The notes beneath the pieces are model-generated. The model was not told the DNA's origin and searched no databases. It saw nothing but the letters and a program-made list of their open reading frames with translations. 64,000 bases of DNA, taken from Acinetobacter haemolyticus CIP 64.3 = MTCC 9819 (GTDB taxonomy: Bacteria > Pseudomonadota > Gammaproteobacteria > Pseudomonadales > Moraxellaceae). The translations under genes and the position numbers were made by a program. Location of the stretch: positions 186,001-250,000 of the forward strand of contig NZ_KB849800.1 of NCBI RefSeq assembly GCF_000369065.1. The letters run 5' to 3'. This document shows, one piece after another, positions 7,672 through 18,291 of this stretch. Numbering within the stretch: position 1 is the stretch's first letter; each line of letters opens with the position of its first letter.

Positions 7672-8557
7672 ATGAACGCTAAAGTCAATATTTCAAACCG
7701 AGCTGGTGCAAGCTTCCCTGTACGTCGAATGGATTTTGAATTTGGTGAAGTACCACGTTATTGGGCAAATGGTGATGCGGCATTGACACATTTTATGACC
7801 GCACTTTCTGCACTGTTCCCTGAAGGTGAACAATTCTTTGTGAATAGTACTCGCGCTGTTCGAAATGATCCTAAACTTGCTGATCCAAAATTACAAAAAG
7901 AAATCAGTGCATTTATTGGTCAAGAAGCGATGCACTCTAAAAGAACATTTGGCTTTTAATGCATCAGCACAAGCCTATGGTTATGATGTACGAAAATTGG
8001 AAGCCCAGACTGGTAAAGTGATAGATACCGCAGCTACGATTATTTCAACTGTAATGAAACCGTTCGGTTTTACTAAGGAAATGATTGGTCTAACGGGGAC
8101 ATGTGCTTTAGAACATTTCACTTCTACGATTGCGGAAGAACTGTTGAGCAATCCAGATATTCAGGCAATGTTCCAAGATGAAACAATGTATCACCTTTGG
8201 ATGTGGCATGCGGTAGAGGAAAATGAACATAAAGCTGTTGCCTTTGATGTGTACGAGGCAATGTATGGTCAAGGTGTTAAAGCTTATTTTATGCGCTCGT
8301 TAGCTTTGGTTATTGCGATGGGGCTTATCTTTATCACTCAATCCTATTTTACAGCGACATTACTCAAAACTGATGGTAAGTTGACATGGCGTGATACCAA
8401 ATACATGTTGAAGTTTATGTATGGTTATAAAGGTTTTATGACACGTCAAATACCAACATTACTCGCATTCTTACGACCAAATTTCCATCCTAATGATGAT
8501 GATACGACTGAACTGTTGAATAAATGGCGTGCGGAATTAGGTTTTAATCCGCACTAA
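7672..8557 (+). pseudogene. Second PF10118-type putative metal-dependent hydrolase, frameshifted
   Basis: The N-terminal 20 residues (MNAKVNISNRAGASFPVRRM) match the gene at 6584 exactly, showing a tandem duplication. The frame runs to GQEAMHSK and then breaks at an A4 run (7939-7942): one extra A turns SKEHLAFN into SKRTFGF and a stop. Removing one A restores a full-length product of about 294 residues that continues with EHLAFNASAQ, LEHFTS, HAVEENEHKAVAFD and FHPND. All putative metal ligands would then be present. The break falls inside the metal-binding motif, so the truncated product cannot be active. Either the gene is freshly broken, is phase variable, or the extra A is a sequencing error. 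A good ribosome-binding site (AGGAG) precedes the ATG. Confidence 0.8.
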
Positions 8558-8561
8558 AATG

Positions 8562-8590
8562 ATGGGCAATTTAGATTGCCCATTTTTTTA
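8562..8590 (+). terminator. Intrinsic terminator after the second PF10118 gene
   Basis: ATGGGCAAT and ATTGCCCAT form a perfect 9-bp stem with a 4-base loop followed by a run of T. Confidence 0.9.
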
Positions 8591-8649
8591 TTCAAATTTT
8601 GGTTTAAATTGCTGATAATCTGCATCAGTATTTTATAGAGTAATAAATC

Positions 8650-9111
8650 GTGATTCGATTGATGAAGGAAAGTGATCTAGAAAGCGTCTTCACCATTGAA
8701 CGTTTAGTGCAAACTCATCCATGGTCGAAGCAGCAATTCCAAGAATCTTTAGCTTCTTATCAATGTACGGTATATGAACAGGCGGATCAGATAGTCGGGT
8801 TCTGTATTTTGCAACCTGTGTTAGATGAAGCAAACTTATTATTGATGGCGATCCATCCAAGTCATCAGGGCAGAGGTCTTGGATACGAGTTGCTCGATTA
8901 TTCTATCCAGCACTTAAAGAATGATCCGATTCAGATTTTTTTAGAAGTGCGTGAAAGTAACGCAGCGGCAATTCGTTTGTATGAAAAGTCCGGTTTTCAT
9001 CAAATTGATTTACGTAAAAACTATTATCCAAATCTCGATGGTTCAAAAGAGCATGCCGTGATTATGGTCAAAACATGCACTGATGATTTTGCAGCTTTAT
9101 TTAATAATTAA
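8650..9111 (+). CDS. rimI: Ribosomal-protein-alanine N-acetyltransferase RimI
   Basis: RimI acetylates the N-terminal alanine of ribosomal protein S18 using acetyl-CoA. The 153-residue GNAT protein starts at GTG (8650). It begins MIRLMKESDLESVFTIERLVQTHPWS, typical of RimI. The acetyl-CoA loop is HPSHQGRGLGYELL, and the C-terminal LEVRESNAAAIRLYEKSGFHQIDLRKNYY is the family signature around the catalytic Glu/Tyr region. It has no close operon partner: terminators or a convergent gene bound it, and its 3' end overlaps the end of the minus-strand bpt by 15 bases. Confidence 0.9.
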   Translation: MIRLMKESDLESVFTIERLVQTHPWSKQQFQESLASYQCTVYEQADQIVGFCILQPVLDEANLLLMAIHPSHQGRGLGYELLDYSIQHLKNDPIQIFLEVRESNAAAIRLYEKSGFHQIDLRKNYYPNLDGSKEHAVIMVKTCTDDFAALFNN

Positions 9112-9912
9112 ATTATTCCACTCAGAGGGTAGTGTACTCATCAAAGAGTTACCGAGTTGCTGGATTTCATTGTTTGCGAGAGGACGATTGAGTCGGCGCC
9201 AATGCCCATCGAGTAATAATTCGAGTGGCGTATATTGCGATTTATAATTCATCTTGGATGAGTGTGGTACCCAATAGCCTAAATAGAGATAATCAAGATT
9301 CAGTGTTTTAACGTATTCGATTTGCTTAAGAATCGCAAATACGCCTAAGGAGCGACGTTGTTCATCTGGATCGAAGAAAGTATAAACTGCAGATAAACCA
9401 TCATCCATTAAATCACAGGTTGAAACACCAATTAATTTTTGGTCTTTCCATAATTCGATAAAAAAGCTTTCCGTACAACTATGTACTAGAAATTTCTCAA
9501 ATTGATCTAGTGTTGCTGGATACATATCGCCATCTGCATGGCGTTCATTGATATAACGTTCATACAAATCGTAATGTTGTTGGGTCGCTTGTGAGGTCGG
9601 TAAGATACTCATTTGTAAATCTTGGTTGCGCTTCCATGCCTTTTTTTGGCTGCTATTCATTTTGAATTCTTGAACTGGTACGCGACAAGATAAACATTGA
9701 CGGCATAAATGACATTCGGGACGATAAATAAAATCACCACTGCGGCGAAAACCGACACGTGAGAGTTCCGATAATGTCACTACGTCAATTCGATGAATTG
9801 GGTCTAAAAATACCATACGGGCTGATTTGTTATCGAGATAACTACAGTCGTGTGGTGGAGTAATGTAATACTGTAAGTCATTTAAAAGGGACTTGGGTTG
9901 ATATGATTTCAT
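9097..9912 (-). CDS. bpt: Aspartate/glutamate leucyltransferase
   Basis: This transferase moves leucine from Leu-tRNA to N-terminal Asp or Glu, marking proteins for the ClpS/ClpAP N-end rule pathway. The 271-residue length fits. The N-terminal half has the Cys-rich cluster YRPECHLCRQCLSCRVPV, and the C-terminal GNAT-like half has GVSTCDLMDDGLSAVYTFFDPDE and YLYLGYWVPHSSKMNYKSQY. It lies 28 bases downstream of aat, whose product performs the companion Leu/Phe transfer to N-terminal Lys/Arg, so the two N-end rule transferases are probably one operon. Confidence 0.93.
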   Translation of the reverse strand: MKSYQPKSLLNDLQYYITPPHDCSYLDNKSARMVFLDPIHRIDVVTLSELSRVGFRRSGDFIYRPECHLCRQCLSCRVPVQEFKMNSSQKKAWKRNQDLQMSILPTSQATQQHYDLYERYINERHADGDMYPATLDQFEKFLVHSCTESFFIELWKDQKLIGVSTCDLMDDGLSAVYTFFDPDEQRRSLGVFAILKQIEYVKTLNLDYLYLGYWVPHSSKMNYKSQYTPLELLLDGHWRRLNRPLANNEIQQLGNSLMSTLPSEWNNLIIK

Positions 9913-9940
9913 GAATCTGTCCCTCCAAGGTGTTCATCCG

Positions 9941-10672
9941 TTAACCGTCTAATTTTTTAAAAACTGCTATTGTTTTACTTGAAAATACACGTTCTTGATA
10001 ACTTTTCCAATTGATAGGGGGGGCAATAATTACATCTTGTAACGATTTTAGATAGGCTTGGCGAGAAATTGTACTCGCGCCTAGGCTTAAAAGGTGGTCA
10101 TTGACCAGTTGACAGTCTATCCATGGCATGTGATTTTCTTGACCAATTAGCATCAAAGTGTAAAAAGCCATTTTAGAAACATCGGTTTGAGTGCTAAACA
10201 TGGACTCACCAAAACAGCCTTTGCCAATACTTACACCATATAAACCACCAACAAGTTGCTCTTGCTGCCAAACTTCAACGCTATAGGCGTAACCTGCGTT
10301 AAACAATGCACAATAACCTTGAATGATATCTTCACTGATCCATGTTTCGTCTGCATAACTTCGTGGCAGTGAGCAGGAACGAATGACATCTTCGAAAGCA
10401 TGATTAATGGTAATTTGATAATCATGCTTCTTCATATTGCGAAGGAGTGATTTACTTGGTTTATACGCATGTGGCTCGATGATGCAACGAGGTTCTGGAC
10501 TCCACCAACAAATGGGTTCGTCTTCATTAAACCAAGGAAACAAGCCATGTGTATAAGCTTCCAGCAACGTAGCAGGGGAGAGGTCAGCACCAATACAGAT
10601 GAGGCCTTGACCTTCAGGGTCAGCTTCAATGGGGTTTGGAAAGATAAACTCGGATGGGGGAAGTTGTTGCAT
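9941..10672 (-). CDS. aat: Leucyl/phenylalanyl-tRNA-protein transferase
   Basis: Aat adds Leu or Phe to N-terminal Lys/Arg residues, creating substrates for ClpS/ClpAP. The 243-residue product shows the hallmark [43 protein letters not shown] and [19 protein letters not shown]. It is followed after 28 bases by bpt on the same strand. The start [12 protein letters not shown] matches the family. Confidence 0.95.
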   Translation of the reverse strand: MQQLPPSEFIFPNPIEADPEGQGLICIGADLSPATLLEAYTHGLFPWFNEDEPICWWSPEPRCIIEPHAYKPSKSLLRNMKKHDYQITINHAFEDVIRSCSLPRSYADETWISEDIIQGYCALFNAGYAYSVEVWQQEQLVGGLYGVSIGKGCFGESMFSTQTDVSKMAFYTLMLIGQENHMPWIDCQLVNDHLLSLGASTISRQAYLKSLQDVIIAPPINWKSYQERVFSSKTIAVFKKLDG

Positions 10673-10765
10673 GATTGAAGTAAGTAAATAATGACATGCT
10701 TAAACTATCTGAATGAAGCAACGTTGACAATCAGTTAGATTGCCAACGAAGATGGAACGATGTGA

Positions 10766-12018
<1,253 letters not shown>

Positions 12019-15000
12019 ATGACTGCGGTGTCAAGTGTTTATGCACAACGCTTTTTAATGACATTATTTTTGATTTCTTTTGGCATTTATTTATTTCTTG
12101 CCACAGTAACCTATACACCATTTGATCCAGGCTGGATGCATATATCCAGTGACACTCAACATGTTTCAAATGCAAGTGGTGTGGCGGGTGCTTGGATCGC
12201 AGATTTACTCTTTGGTTTCTTAGGCTGGGCGAGTTTGTTACTTCCATTGTTTCTATTCATAGAAGCGATTCAAGTTTGGTGGCCGAGAAGTTTTTTGAAC
12301 CGCCCATTTCGTTACGCAGCACAGTTTTTTCTAATTCTGTCCATATCTAGCCTTCTGTATTTATATTGGAATACACCTGCTGACACTTTAGATAATGCTG
12401 CTGGAGGGATTATTGGTTATGAGTTGGGGCAGAGTTTATCGCAAACTTTGACTATCTATGGGGCAACTTTATTCTTAATGGTTTTTAGTGTCATATTGTT
12501 GACCTTAGCGTTTGGGATCCAATGGGACAAAACATGGAGTGTATTGAAAAAAACGCCTGTGTATTTGCAGGATTTGTTTTACCGAAATGTTCCTCAAAAT
12601 GAATCTGCGTATGACCGAACGGAGCAATTGGCTACAGTTGGTAAGACTGAGACAAGTACGCTCACCAATAATGCTATAGATTCAGCGGCGTTAGAAGCTG
12701 ATCAAACTATCAACAATAATGATGCAGACATGATTGTTGATCAGTCAATAAAAACAGATGATCGTCATCAACAGCTTGCTGAAAGATTATTTGCAGATGT
12801 TGCTGCAAAAGAATTAGGGCAGCAGCGTGTTCAACCCCAACAAGAGCCACAAAATGAAGATTTTGAACAAACCCTGCAACGTGCACATCAATTGGAAACA
12901 GAGAGTCAGCGCTTGATTCAGACAGGTGAGGTTTGGCGTGCATTACAAAGTGATGATGCGAATCATAAACAAGAAATTGATGCGCTTCTCAGGGCTGCTG
13001 AAGATGATATGAATCCTGCTGCTGAACTTTCTGCACAACCACAAACAAGACCAGTCATTCAGCAAAGTCATCATCAGGGATTAGATTGGAACGATGATCA
13101 AATTTTTGATGAGTTACTTGCTGCTGTGCCGAATAGTAAGACAGCAACAGATGCGCATACGCCATTTACACAACAAGAAACCTCTTCAAATAATACAAGC
13201 TCTCATATTGATGAAGTTGAGTTTGATCATGAAATCAATGCACTAATTACTGAGTCTGAAAAAGTAACAGTAGCAATGCCTCATAGCGCTCCTGTGCAAA
13301 ACACAATTCAAGATGATAAGCATGTTGTAGCAGGAGAGGATTTCGATGATTTTAATGATCTTCTTGTCGATGAAGATGGTGAAAAATCAGTTTCTCAAGC
13401 AACAAGTTACGCACAATCATCTGCATTTGTAAAAGCACCGATCGATGTAAATAAGCCGAAAGAGGCGTTATCTAAAGAAGCCTTTATTGAAGCTTGGCAG
13501 GAAACTGCGGGTAAAACTGAGTCTGATTTAGATGTCGATATGGATGATGACTTTGATCTCGATGCGCCATTAACAGATGCTTTTGGGTGTCCTATGTCGC
13601 GTGCGATGCAAGTGGCACAAAAAAGACGTGATCTTCCAACATTACCAGGTTTAGAATTGCTGGATGAGGTTGATCCAAATAAAAAAGTAAACTTTACTGC
13701 CGAGCAATTGGCTCGTTTGTCTGAGCTGCTAGAAATTAAATTACAAGAATTTAATGTTAAGGCTCAGGTGGTTGAAGCTCAACCTGGTCCAGTCGTAACA
13801 CGTTTTGAGCTTGATTTAGCGCCCGGTGTTAAAGCATCTAAGGTTACTAATATTTCTCGTGATTTGGCGCGTTCAATGTCTATGGCATCGGTACGGGTTG
13901 TAGAAGTCATTCCAGGCAAACCTTATATTGGCATTGAGGTTCCAAACAGCACGCGTGAAATGGTGCGTTTGATTGAATTATTGACGATTCCTGCTTTTAC
14001 CGATCCGAATAGCATTCTTTCTATGGCAATGGGTAAAGACATCTCAGGTAATCCTGTTATTGCAGATTTGGGTAAAGCACCACATATGTTGGTTGCGGGA
14101 ACCACAGGTTCAGGTAAATCTGTTGCGGTTAACTCGATGATTTTATCGATGTTATTGAAATATACACCAGACCAACTGCGCTTGATTCTTATCGACCCAA
14201 AACAGCTTGAATTAGCCAACTACAACGACATTCCGCACTTATTAACACCTGTTGTAACTGATATGAAAGATGCTGTCAGTGCATTGAACTGGTGTGTTAA
14301 TGAAATGGAACGTCGCTATAAATTGATGTCATTTTTGAAAATTCGTAAATTGAGTGACTATAACCGTAAGGTTGAAGAAGCGATTGCCAATGGTGAGGAT
14401 TTGATTGATCCGACTTGGAAGCCGAGTGATTCTGCTACCCAAGAACGTGCCCCACGTTTAACTCCATTACCATCAATTGTGATCGTTGCTGATGAATTTG
14501 CAGATATGATTATGCAGGTTGGTAAAAAGGCTGAAGAAATGATTACCCGTCTTGCACAAAAATCTCGTGCAGCTGGTATTCATTTACTGCTTGCGACTCA
14601 GCGACCATCTGTAGACGTGATTACGGGGTTGATTAAGGCGAATATTCCTACACGTGTTGCCTTGCGTGTGAACAGTAAAATTGACTCACGTACGATTTTG
14701 GATGCAGGTGGGGCAGAAGACCTGCTTGGGCATGGTGATATGTTGTTCTTGGGTCCTGGTAAAATTGAACCTGAACGTGTTCACGGGGCATTTATCAGTG
14801 ATGATGAAGTGAACCGTATTTGTGATGCATGGCGTGAGCGTGGCGAGCCAGACTATGTCGATGAAATCTTAACACCATTTGATGAAGAACCAAGTTCTCG
14901 TGGTTTTGAAGATGGTGATGGAGATCCAAATCGAGATGCATTGTATGATCAGTGTGTTTCGTTTGTCCTCGAAACGCGTAAAGCTTCGACTTCATCGTTA

Positions 15001-15114
15001 CAACGTAAATTTAGCTTAGGATATAACCGTGCAGCGCGTATTATCGACCAAATGGAAGAGAATGGGATTGTCAGCGCGATGGGTGCAAATGGAAAGCGAG
15101 ATATTTTAGTGTGA
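12019..15114 (+). CDS. ftsK: DNA translocase FtsK
   Basis: FtsK couples septum formation to chromosome segregation, pumping DNA toward dif and activating XerCD. The 1031-residue protein has a hydrophobic N-terminus with about four membrane segments (residues 10-170). A long acidic, Gln-rich linker follows to about residue 540. The motor has GTTGSGKSVAVNSM (Walker A, residues about 694-701), LILIDPKQLEL and SIVIVADEFADMIM (Walker B). The C-terminal gamma winged helix reads LQRKFSLGYNRAARIIDQMEENGI and would recognise KOPS. The linker makes it longer than the shortest homologues but normal for gamma-proteobacteria. It is probably monocistronic, closed by the terminator at 15143. Confidence 0.96.
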   Translation: MTAVSSVYAQRFLMTLFLISFGIYLFLATVTYTPFDPGWMHISSDTQHVSNASGVAGAWIADLLFGFLGWASLLLPLFLFIEAIQVWWPRSFLNRPFRYAAQFFLILSISSLLYLYWNTPADTLDNAAGGIIGYELGQSLSQTLTIYGATLFLMVFSVILLTLAFGIQWDKTWSVLKKTPVYLQDLFYRNVPQNESAYDRTEQLATVGKTETSTLTNNAIDSAALEADQTINNNDADMIVDQSIKTDDRHQQLAERLFADVAAKELGQQRVQPQQEPQNEDFEQTLQRAHQLETESQRLIQTGEVWRALQSDDANHKQEIDALLRAAEDDMNPAAELSAQPQTRPVIQQSHHQGLDWNDDQIFDELLAAVPNSKTATDAHTPFTQQETSSNNTSSHIDEVEFDHEINALITESEKVTVAMPHSAPVQNTIQDDKHVVAGEDFDDFNDLLVDEDGEKSVSQATSYAQSSAFVKAPIDVNKPKEALSKEAFIEAWQETAGKTESDLDVDMDDDFDLDAPLTDAFGCPMSRAMQVAQKRRDLPTLPGLELLDEVDPNKKVNFTAEQLARLSELLEIKLQEFNVKAQVVEAQPGPVVTRFELDLAPGVKASKVTNISRDLARSMSMASVRVVEVIPGKPYIGIEVPNSTREMVRLIELLTIPAFTDPNSILSMAMGKDISGNPVIADLGKAPHMLVAGTTGSGKSVAVNSMILSMLLKYTPDQLRLILIDPKQLELANYNDIPHLLTPVVTDMKDAVSALNWCVNEMERRYKLMSFLKIRKLSDYNRKVEEAIANGEDLIDPTWKPSDSATQERAPRLTPLPSIVIVADEFADMIMQVGKKAEEMITRLAQKSRAAGIHLLLATQRPSVDVITGLIKANIPTRVALRVNSKIDSRTILDAGGAEDLLGHGDMLFLGPGKIEPERVHGAFISDDEVNRICDAWRERGEPDYVDEILTPFDEEPSSRGFEDGDGDPNRDALYDQCVSFVLETRKASTSSLQRKFSLGYNRAARIIDQMEENGIVSAMGANGKRDILV

Positions 15115-15142
15115 TTTTATTTTAATGATAATAATCCACTAT

Positions 15143-15172
15143 GAAAGCCTCAGTTTTGAGGCTTTCTTTTTT
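15143..15172 (+). terminator. Intrinsic terminator after ftsK
   Basis: GAAAGCCTCA and TGAGGCTTTC form a perfect 10-bp stem with a 4-base loop and a T-rich tail. Confidence 0.9.
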
Positions 15173-15252
15173 ATATTTGTTTATTTTTATATGGTAAAAA
15201 TCACATTTTTTATTTAAGCTTGGCCTTTAAAATCTCAACTTTGAGGTGAGCC

Positions 15253-15870
15253 GTGTTAGTTGCATTGAGTACACTAATTTTTATTCATTTTTGTGCATTA
15301 ATTACGCCAGGGCCAGATTTCTTTTTGGTTTCGCAAACTGCAATTAGCCGTTCTCGAAAAGAGGCGGTGCTGGTGGTATTGGGTATTTGTATCGGCGCAA
15401 TGCTCTGGTCGCTTCTTGCTTTGATGGGGCTCAATATTATCTTTGAAAAAATGGCTTGGCTGAAACAAGGTCTTTTAATCGCAGGTGGTTTATATCTGTG
15501 CTGGCTTGGTTATCAGATGCTACGTTCTGCTTTTTCTAAAAATAATCAAACAATAAATCCAATTACCCTACCACAATCCCCATATTTGTTTTTTATGAAA
15601 GGTTTGTTGACTAATCTTTCAAATCCGAAAGCCATTATTTATTTCGGTAGTGTATTTTCTTTATTTTTAACTAATCCCTTATTTGATCAACATCATTCTC
15701 TGCTTTTTATCATTGTTTCAGTTGAGACAGCATTGTGGTTTACGCTGGTTGCTTTTGTTTTCTCATTACCTGCATTTCGCACTGCTTATCAAAACTTTGC
15801 CAAATGGATTGATGGTGTTTCAGGTGGCATTTTCACGCTGTTGGGTGTCTACTTGATTGGAAGTCGATAG
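15253..15870 (+). CDS. LysE/RhtB family amino-acid exporter
   Basis: The 205-residue membrane protein belongs to the LysE superfamily, which exports amino acids or their analogues. It starts at GTG with GAGGTGAG upstream. The family signature is in the first helix and loop: HFCALITPGPDFFLVSQTAISRSRKEAVLVVLGICIGAM, here shown by TPGPDF followed by GxxIG. Six hydrophobic segments can be counted, with NLSNPKAIIYF in the middle, typical of RhtB-type members. The substrate cannot be told from sequence. It is a single gene between two terminators. Confidence 0.88.
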   Translation: MLVALSTLIFIHFCALITPGPDFFLVSQTAISRSRKEAVLVVLGICIGAMLWSLLALMGLNIIFEKMAWLKQGLLIAGGLYLCWLGYQMLRSAFSKNNQTINPITLPQSPYLFFMKGLLTNLSNPKAIIYFGSVFSLFLTNPLFDQHHSLLFIIVSVETALWFTLVAFVFSLPAFRTAYQNFAKWIDGVSGGIFTLLGVYLIGSR

Positions 15871-15880
15871 TTCCAATAAA

Positions 15881-15909
15881 AAATGCCTGCATGATGCAGG
15901 CATTTTTTT
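15881..15909. terminator. Bidirectional terminator between the LysE-type gene and the PA4642-like gene
   Basis: AAATGCCTGCA and TGCAGGCATTT form a perfect 11-bp stem with a 3-base loop, with A-runs on the left and T-runs on the right, so it can serve both convergent genes. Confidence 0.9.
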
Positions 15910-16196
15910 TAAGCAAATTTCGCTAAAACTTCTAGGAAACCATCTTTTTGGCGAGGAAATTGTGCAATCACATCATGAATGCGTTGTCCTTCAGGATTGG
16001 TGGCGTTCAAATCACGACCATCAGCTAAAAACTTGACAATCAAACGCTCATAATCATTTGGACGCATATGTTTGAATGCATGATAAAGCACATGAAAGTC
16101 AGCATTTACACCCGTTGGAGGAAGTTGGTTAAGGTAGGCAAAAACACGCTCATCTGACCATTCTTCATTGAAAGTTGCTGGCTGTGATAATGCCAT
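15909..16196 (-). CDS. PA4642 family small protein
   Basis: The start is placed at the ATG of MALSQPATFNEEWSDERVF; the longer open frame to 16274 begins with 26 residues lacking family character and would run through a strong hairpin. AGGAG precedes this ATG at the right distance. The resulting 95 residues (WSDERVFAYLNQLPP, then HAFKHMRPNDYERLIVKFLADGRDLNATNPEG) resemble the PA4642 family of Pseudomonas and Acinetobacter, whose function is unknown. It lies downstream of minE, separated by a long nested hairpin. Confidence 0.7.
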   Translation of the reverse strand: MALSQPATFNEEWSDERVFAYLNQLPPTGVNADFHVLYHAFKHMRPNDYERLIVKFLADGRDLNATNPEGQRIHDVIAQFPRQKDGFLEVLAKFA

Positions 16197-16220
16197 ATCA
16201 ATCTCCTCAGTTTTAAAATA

Positions 16221-16290
16221 ATAAAGGCAAAATACGAGGCTGGATTTGCAAAGCAACGCTTTGCTCAGCTGCAAGGTATTTTGCCTTTAT
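16221..16290 (-). repeat. Nested hairpin between minE and the PA4642-like gene
   Basis: The outer arms ATAAAGGCAAAATAC (16221-16235) and its exact complement (16276-16290) pair over 15 bases. Inside them GCAAAGC (16248-16254) and GCTTTGC (16258-16264) form a second stem. Read on the minus strand it is followed by an AT-rich stretch, so it may terminate minCDE transcription or structure the leader of the downstream gene. Confidence 0.65.
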
Positions 16291-16318
16291 TTACAAAAAA
16301 TCGCTAATGAAAAAACTT

Positions 16319-16591
16319 CTATCGATCTTCAGGTAAATTGATATTCATTTCTAACATTTCGATGTTTGCTTCTGAGCGGACTTGCATTTGAATATGTTGC
16401 TCATCTACACCACGAACATAGCGACTAACGACTTGCATGATTTCTTTTTTCATTTGGTCGATTTTGTCTTGGCTTAAACGACGACCTAAACCTTGTTCAG
16501 ATGCAACGATCACCTTTAAACGGTCTTTAGCAGTTTGTGCACTTGATGGTTTTTCATCACTACTAAATAATTTACTCCAGAATCCTGCCAT
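16319..16591 (-). CDS. minE: Cell division topological specificity factor MinE
   Basis: MinE drives pole-to-pole oscillation of MinCD by stimulating MinD ATPase. The 90-residue protein starts MAGFWSKLFSS, a membrane-targeting N-terminus. The MinD-binding segment AKDRLKVIVASEQG follows, then the topological specificity domain. An adjacent in-frame ATG one codon upstream (16594) overlaps the minD stop region (TAATGATG), so MinD and MinE are translationally coupled. It is the last gene of minCDE. Confidence 0.94.
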   Translation of the reverse strand: MAGFWSKLFSSDEKPSSAQTAKDRLKVIVASEQGLGRRLSQDKIDQMKKEIMQVVSRYVRGVDEQHIQMQVRSEANIEMLEMNINLPEDR

Positions 16592-16593
16592 CA

Positions 16594-17406
16594 TTACGCT
16601 CCAAATAGTCTAGCTAACCAACCTTTTGGCTGTACTTCAATGTGTCGATAAGGACGTTCTTCACCGAGGAAACGCGCGACTAAATCATCATACGCTTGAC
16701 CCGCTTTTTCTTCTGAATAAAGAATAACAGGTTTACCTTCATTTGATGCTTGAAGTACGCTTGGGCATTCTGGAATGACACCTAATGTTGGTACACGTAG
16801 GATATCTTTGGAAATGTCATCAATTGTCAACATTTCTTGTCGATCGGCACGTTCAGGGTTAAAGCGTGTAATACATAAATGCTTACGGATTCGCCCTTCA
16901 TTTTGTTCAACTTTTTTGGTTTTGCTATCTAGCATACCAATAATACGATCTGAGTCACGAACCGATGAAATCTCAGGGTTGGTTACGATGATCGCCTCAT
17001 CTGCATGATACATGGCTAAAATTGCACCACGCTCAATACCAGCAGGTGAGTCACAGATGATGTAATCAAACTCTTGCGATAGTTCATCAATGACACGTGC
17101 GACACCTTCATCACTTAAAGCATCTTTATCACGTGTTTGTGAAGCTGGCAGAATGTATAAGTTTTCAATTTCTTTGTCACGGATGAGTGCTTGTTGCAAG
17201 CGAGCTTCATTATTAATGACATTTACAAAATCATAAACTACACGGCGTTCGCAGCCCATGATCAAATCAAGATTACGTAGACCTACATCAAAATCAATCA
17301 CAACAGTTTTATGACCACGTAGGGCTAAACCTGTTGCAAAAGATGCGCTTGTTGTAGTTTTACCTACACCACCTTTGCCTGACGTTACGACAACAATTTT
17401 GGCCAC
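16594..17406 (-). CDS. minD: Septum site-determining ATPase MinD
   Basis: MinD is the membrane-binding ATPase that recruits MinC and MinE to set the division site. The start is placed at the GTG giving MAKIVVVTSGKGGVGKTT, because AGGAG lies 8 bases before it. The upstream GTG at 17415 sits almost on the AGGAG and would add three atypical residues. The 270-residue product has the deviant Walker A GKGGVGKT (residues 10-17), FDVGLRNLDLIMGCERR, DSPAGIERGA and a C-terminal amphipathic membrane helix (GWLARLFGA). It sits between minC and minE. Confidence 0.95.
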   Translation of the reverse strand: MAKIVVVTSGKGGVGKTTTSASFATGLALRGHKTVVIDFDVGLRNLDLIMGCERRVVYDFVNVINNEARLQQALIRDKEIENLYILPASQTRDKDALSDEGVARVIDELSQEFDYIICDSPAGIERGAILAMYHADEAIIVTNPEISSVRDSDRIIGMLDSKTKKVEQNEGRIRKHLCITRFNPERADRQEMLTIDDISKDILRVPTLGVIPECPSVLQASNEGKPVILYSEEKAGQAYDDLVARFLGEERPYRHIEVQPKGWLARLFGA

Positions 17407-17465
17407 CGAATCCACTCCTATTTATGGTCATACACCCCTGAAAGGGCTTTTTTGGTGTTTATAAA

Positions 17466-18185
17466 TTAAAACTGCAAGGCTTCGAATTCAAGCTCTTGCT
17501 TGTTATTTAAATAAATATGTACTGGCTTTCGAATCATATCTTTAGGAATATCATCTGCCACACAATAGGTCCCTGCAATAGAAACCAATTCTGCTTCAAG
17601 CGAATTGCAAAAAATGCGTGCTGACGTATGTCCACCTGCACCAGCAATGACTCTACCACGAGCATTACCATAGATGTGAATATTTCCAGACGCAATCACT
17701 TCTGAACCACTGTTCATGCCTGCATTTAATATAATATCGCCTTGATCTTGTACTAAACATTGTCCAGTACGCAAAATCTCATCATGATAAGAGGTGATTT
17801 GCGCGCTAGCTGTATTTTTTTGTGGTGTTTGTATTGCAGCGTTATCTGGAACATCTTTGGCTTGATGAGCAATGACTTGCTCTTTCGATGCTTTGATACG
17901 CTGTAAAGGCTGGTCAGCAGGTAAAACAGGGAATTGAATGGCGCGTGCTTCATCACCTAAAACTCCGTCAATGACCGCCATAGGTTGTAAGCCAAGATCA
18001 ATCAGGAGTTGAATGAGTGCAATCAGCTCTTGCTCAACGGTGCTGTCTATAATGACCAAAGTTCCTAAATAGGAACCTTCATTTAATGTGCTTGTTAATT
18101 GCTGTCGGATCGCATTGTGGTCATTTGTGTCGAATACCAATCGACTAAAATTCACCATTCTGCCCGTAATCCGTATATCAGCCAT
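17466..18185 (-). CDS. minC: Septum site-determining protein MinC
   Basis: MinC inhibits FtsZ assembly away from mid-cell. The start is the ATG of [17 protein letters not shown], with AAGGA upstream; the frame stays open nine codons earlier without a family match. The 239-residue protein has the N-terminal FtsZ-binding domain and a linker rich in Ala/Gln. The C-terminal beta-helix contains [44 protein letters not shown] repeats, seen from the LVQDQGDI and [14 protein letters not shown] motifs. It is the first gene of minCDE; minD follows after 59 bases. Confidence 0.93.
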   Translation of the reverse strand: MADIRITGRMVNFSRLVFDTNDHNAIRQQLTSTLNEGSYLGTLVIIDSTVEQELIALIQLLIDLGLQPMAVIDGVLGDEARAIQFPVLPADQPLQRIKASKEQVIAHQAKDVPDNAAIQTPQKNTASAQITSYHDEILRTGQCLVQDQGDIILNAGMNSGSEVIASGNIHIYGNARGRVIAGAGGHTSARIFCNSLEAELVSIAGTYCVADDIPKDMIRKPVHIYLNNKQELEFEALQF

Positions 18186-18291
18186 AATGTATCCTTCAGG
18201 GCTTTTAAGCACTCTAGTGTGTTATAAATAAAAGCAAATGCTAGAACAAATTACATCAATTCTCTAGCGTGATTAGTAAATTTTCTTGTAA

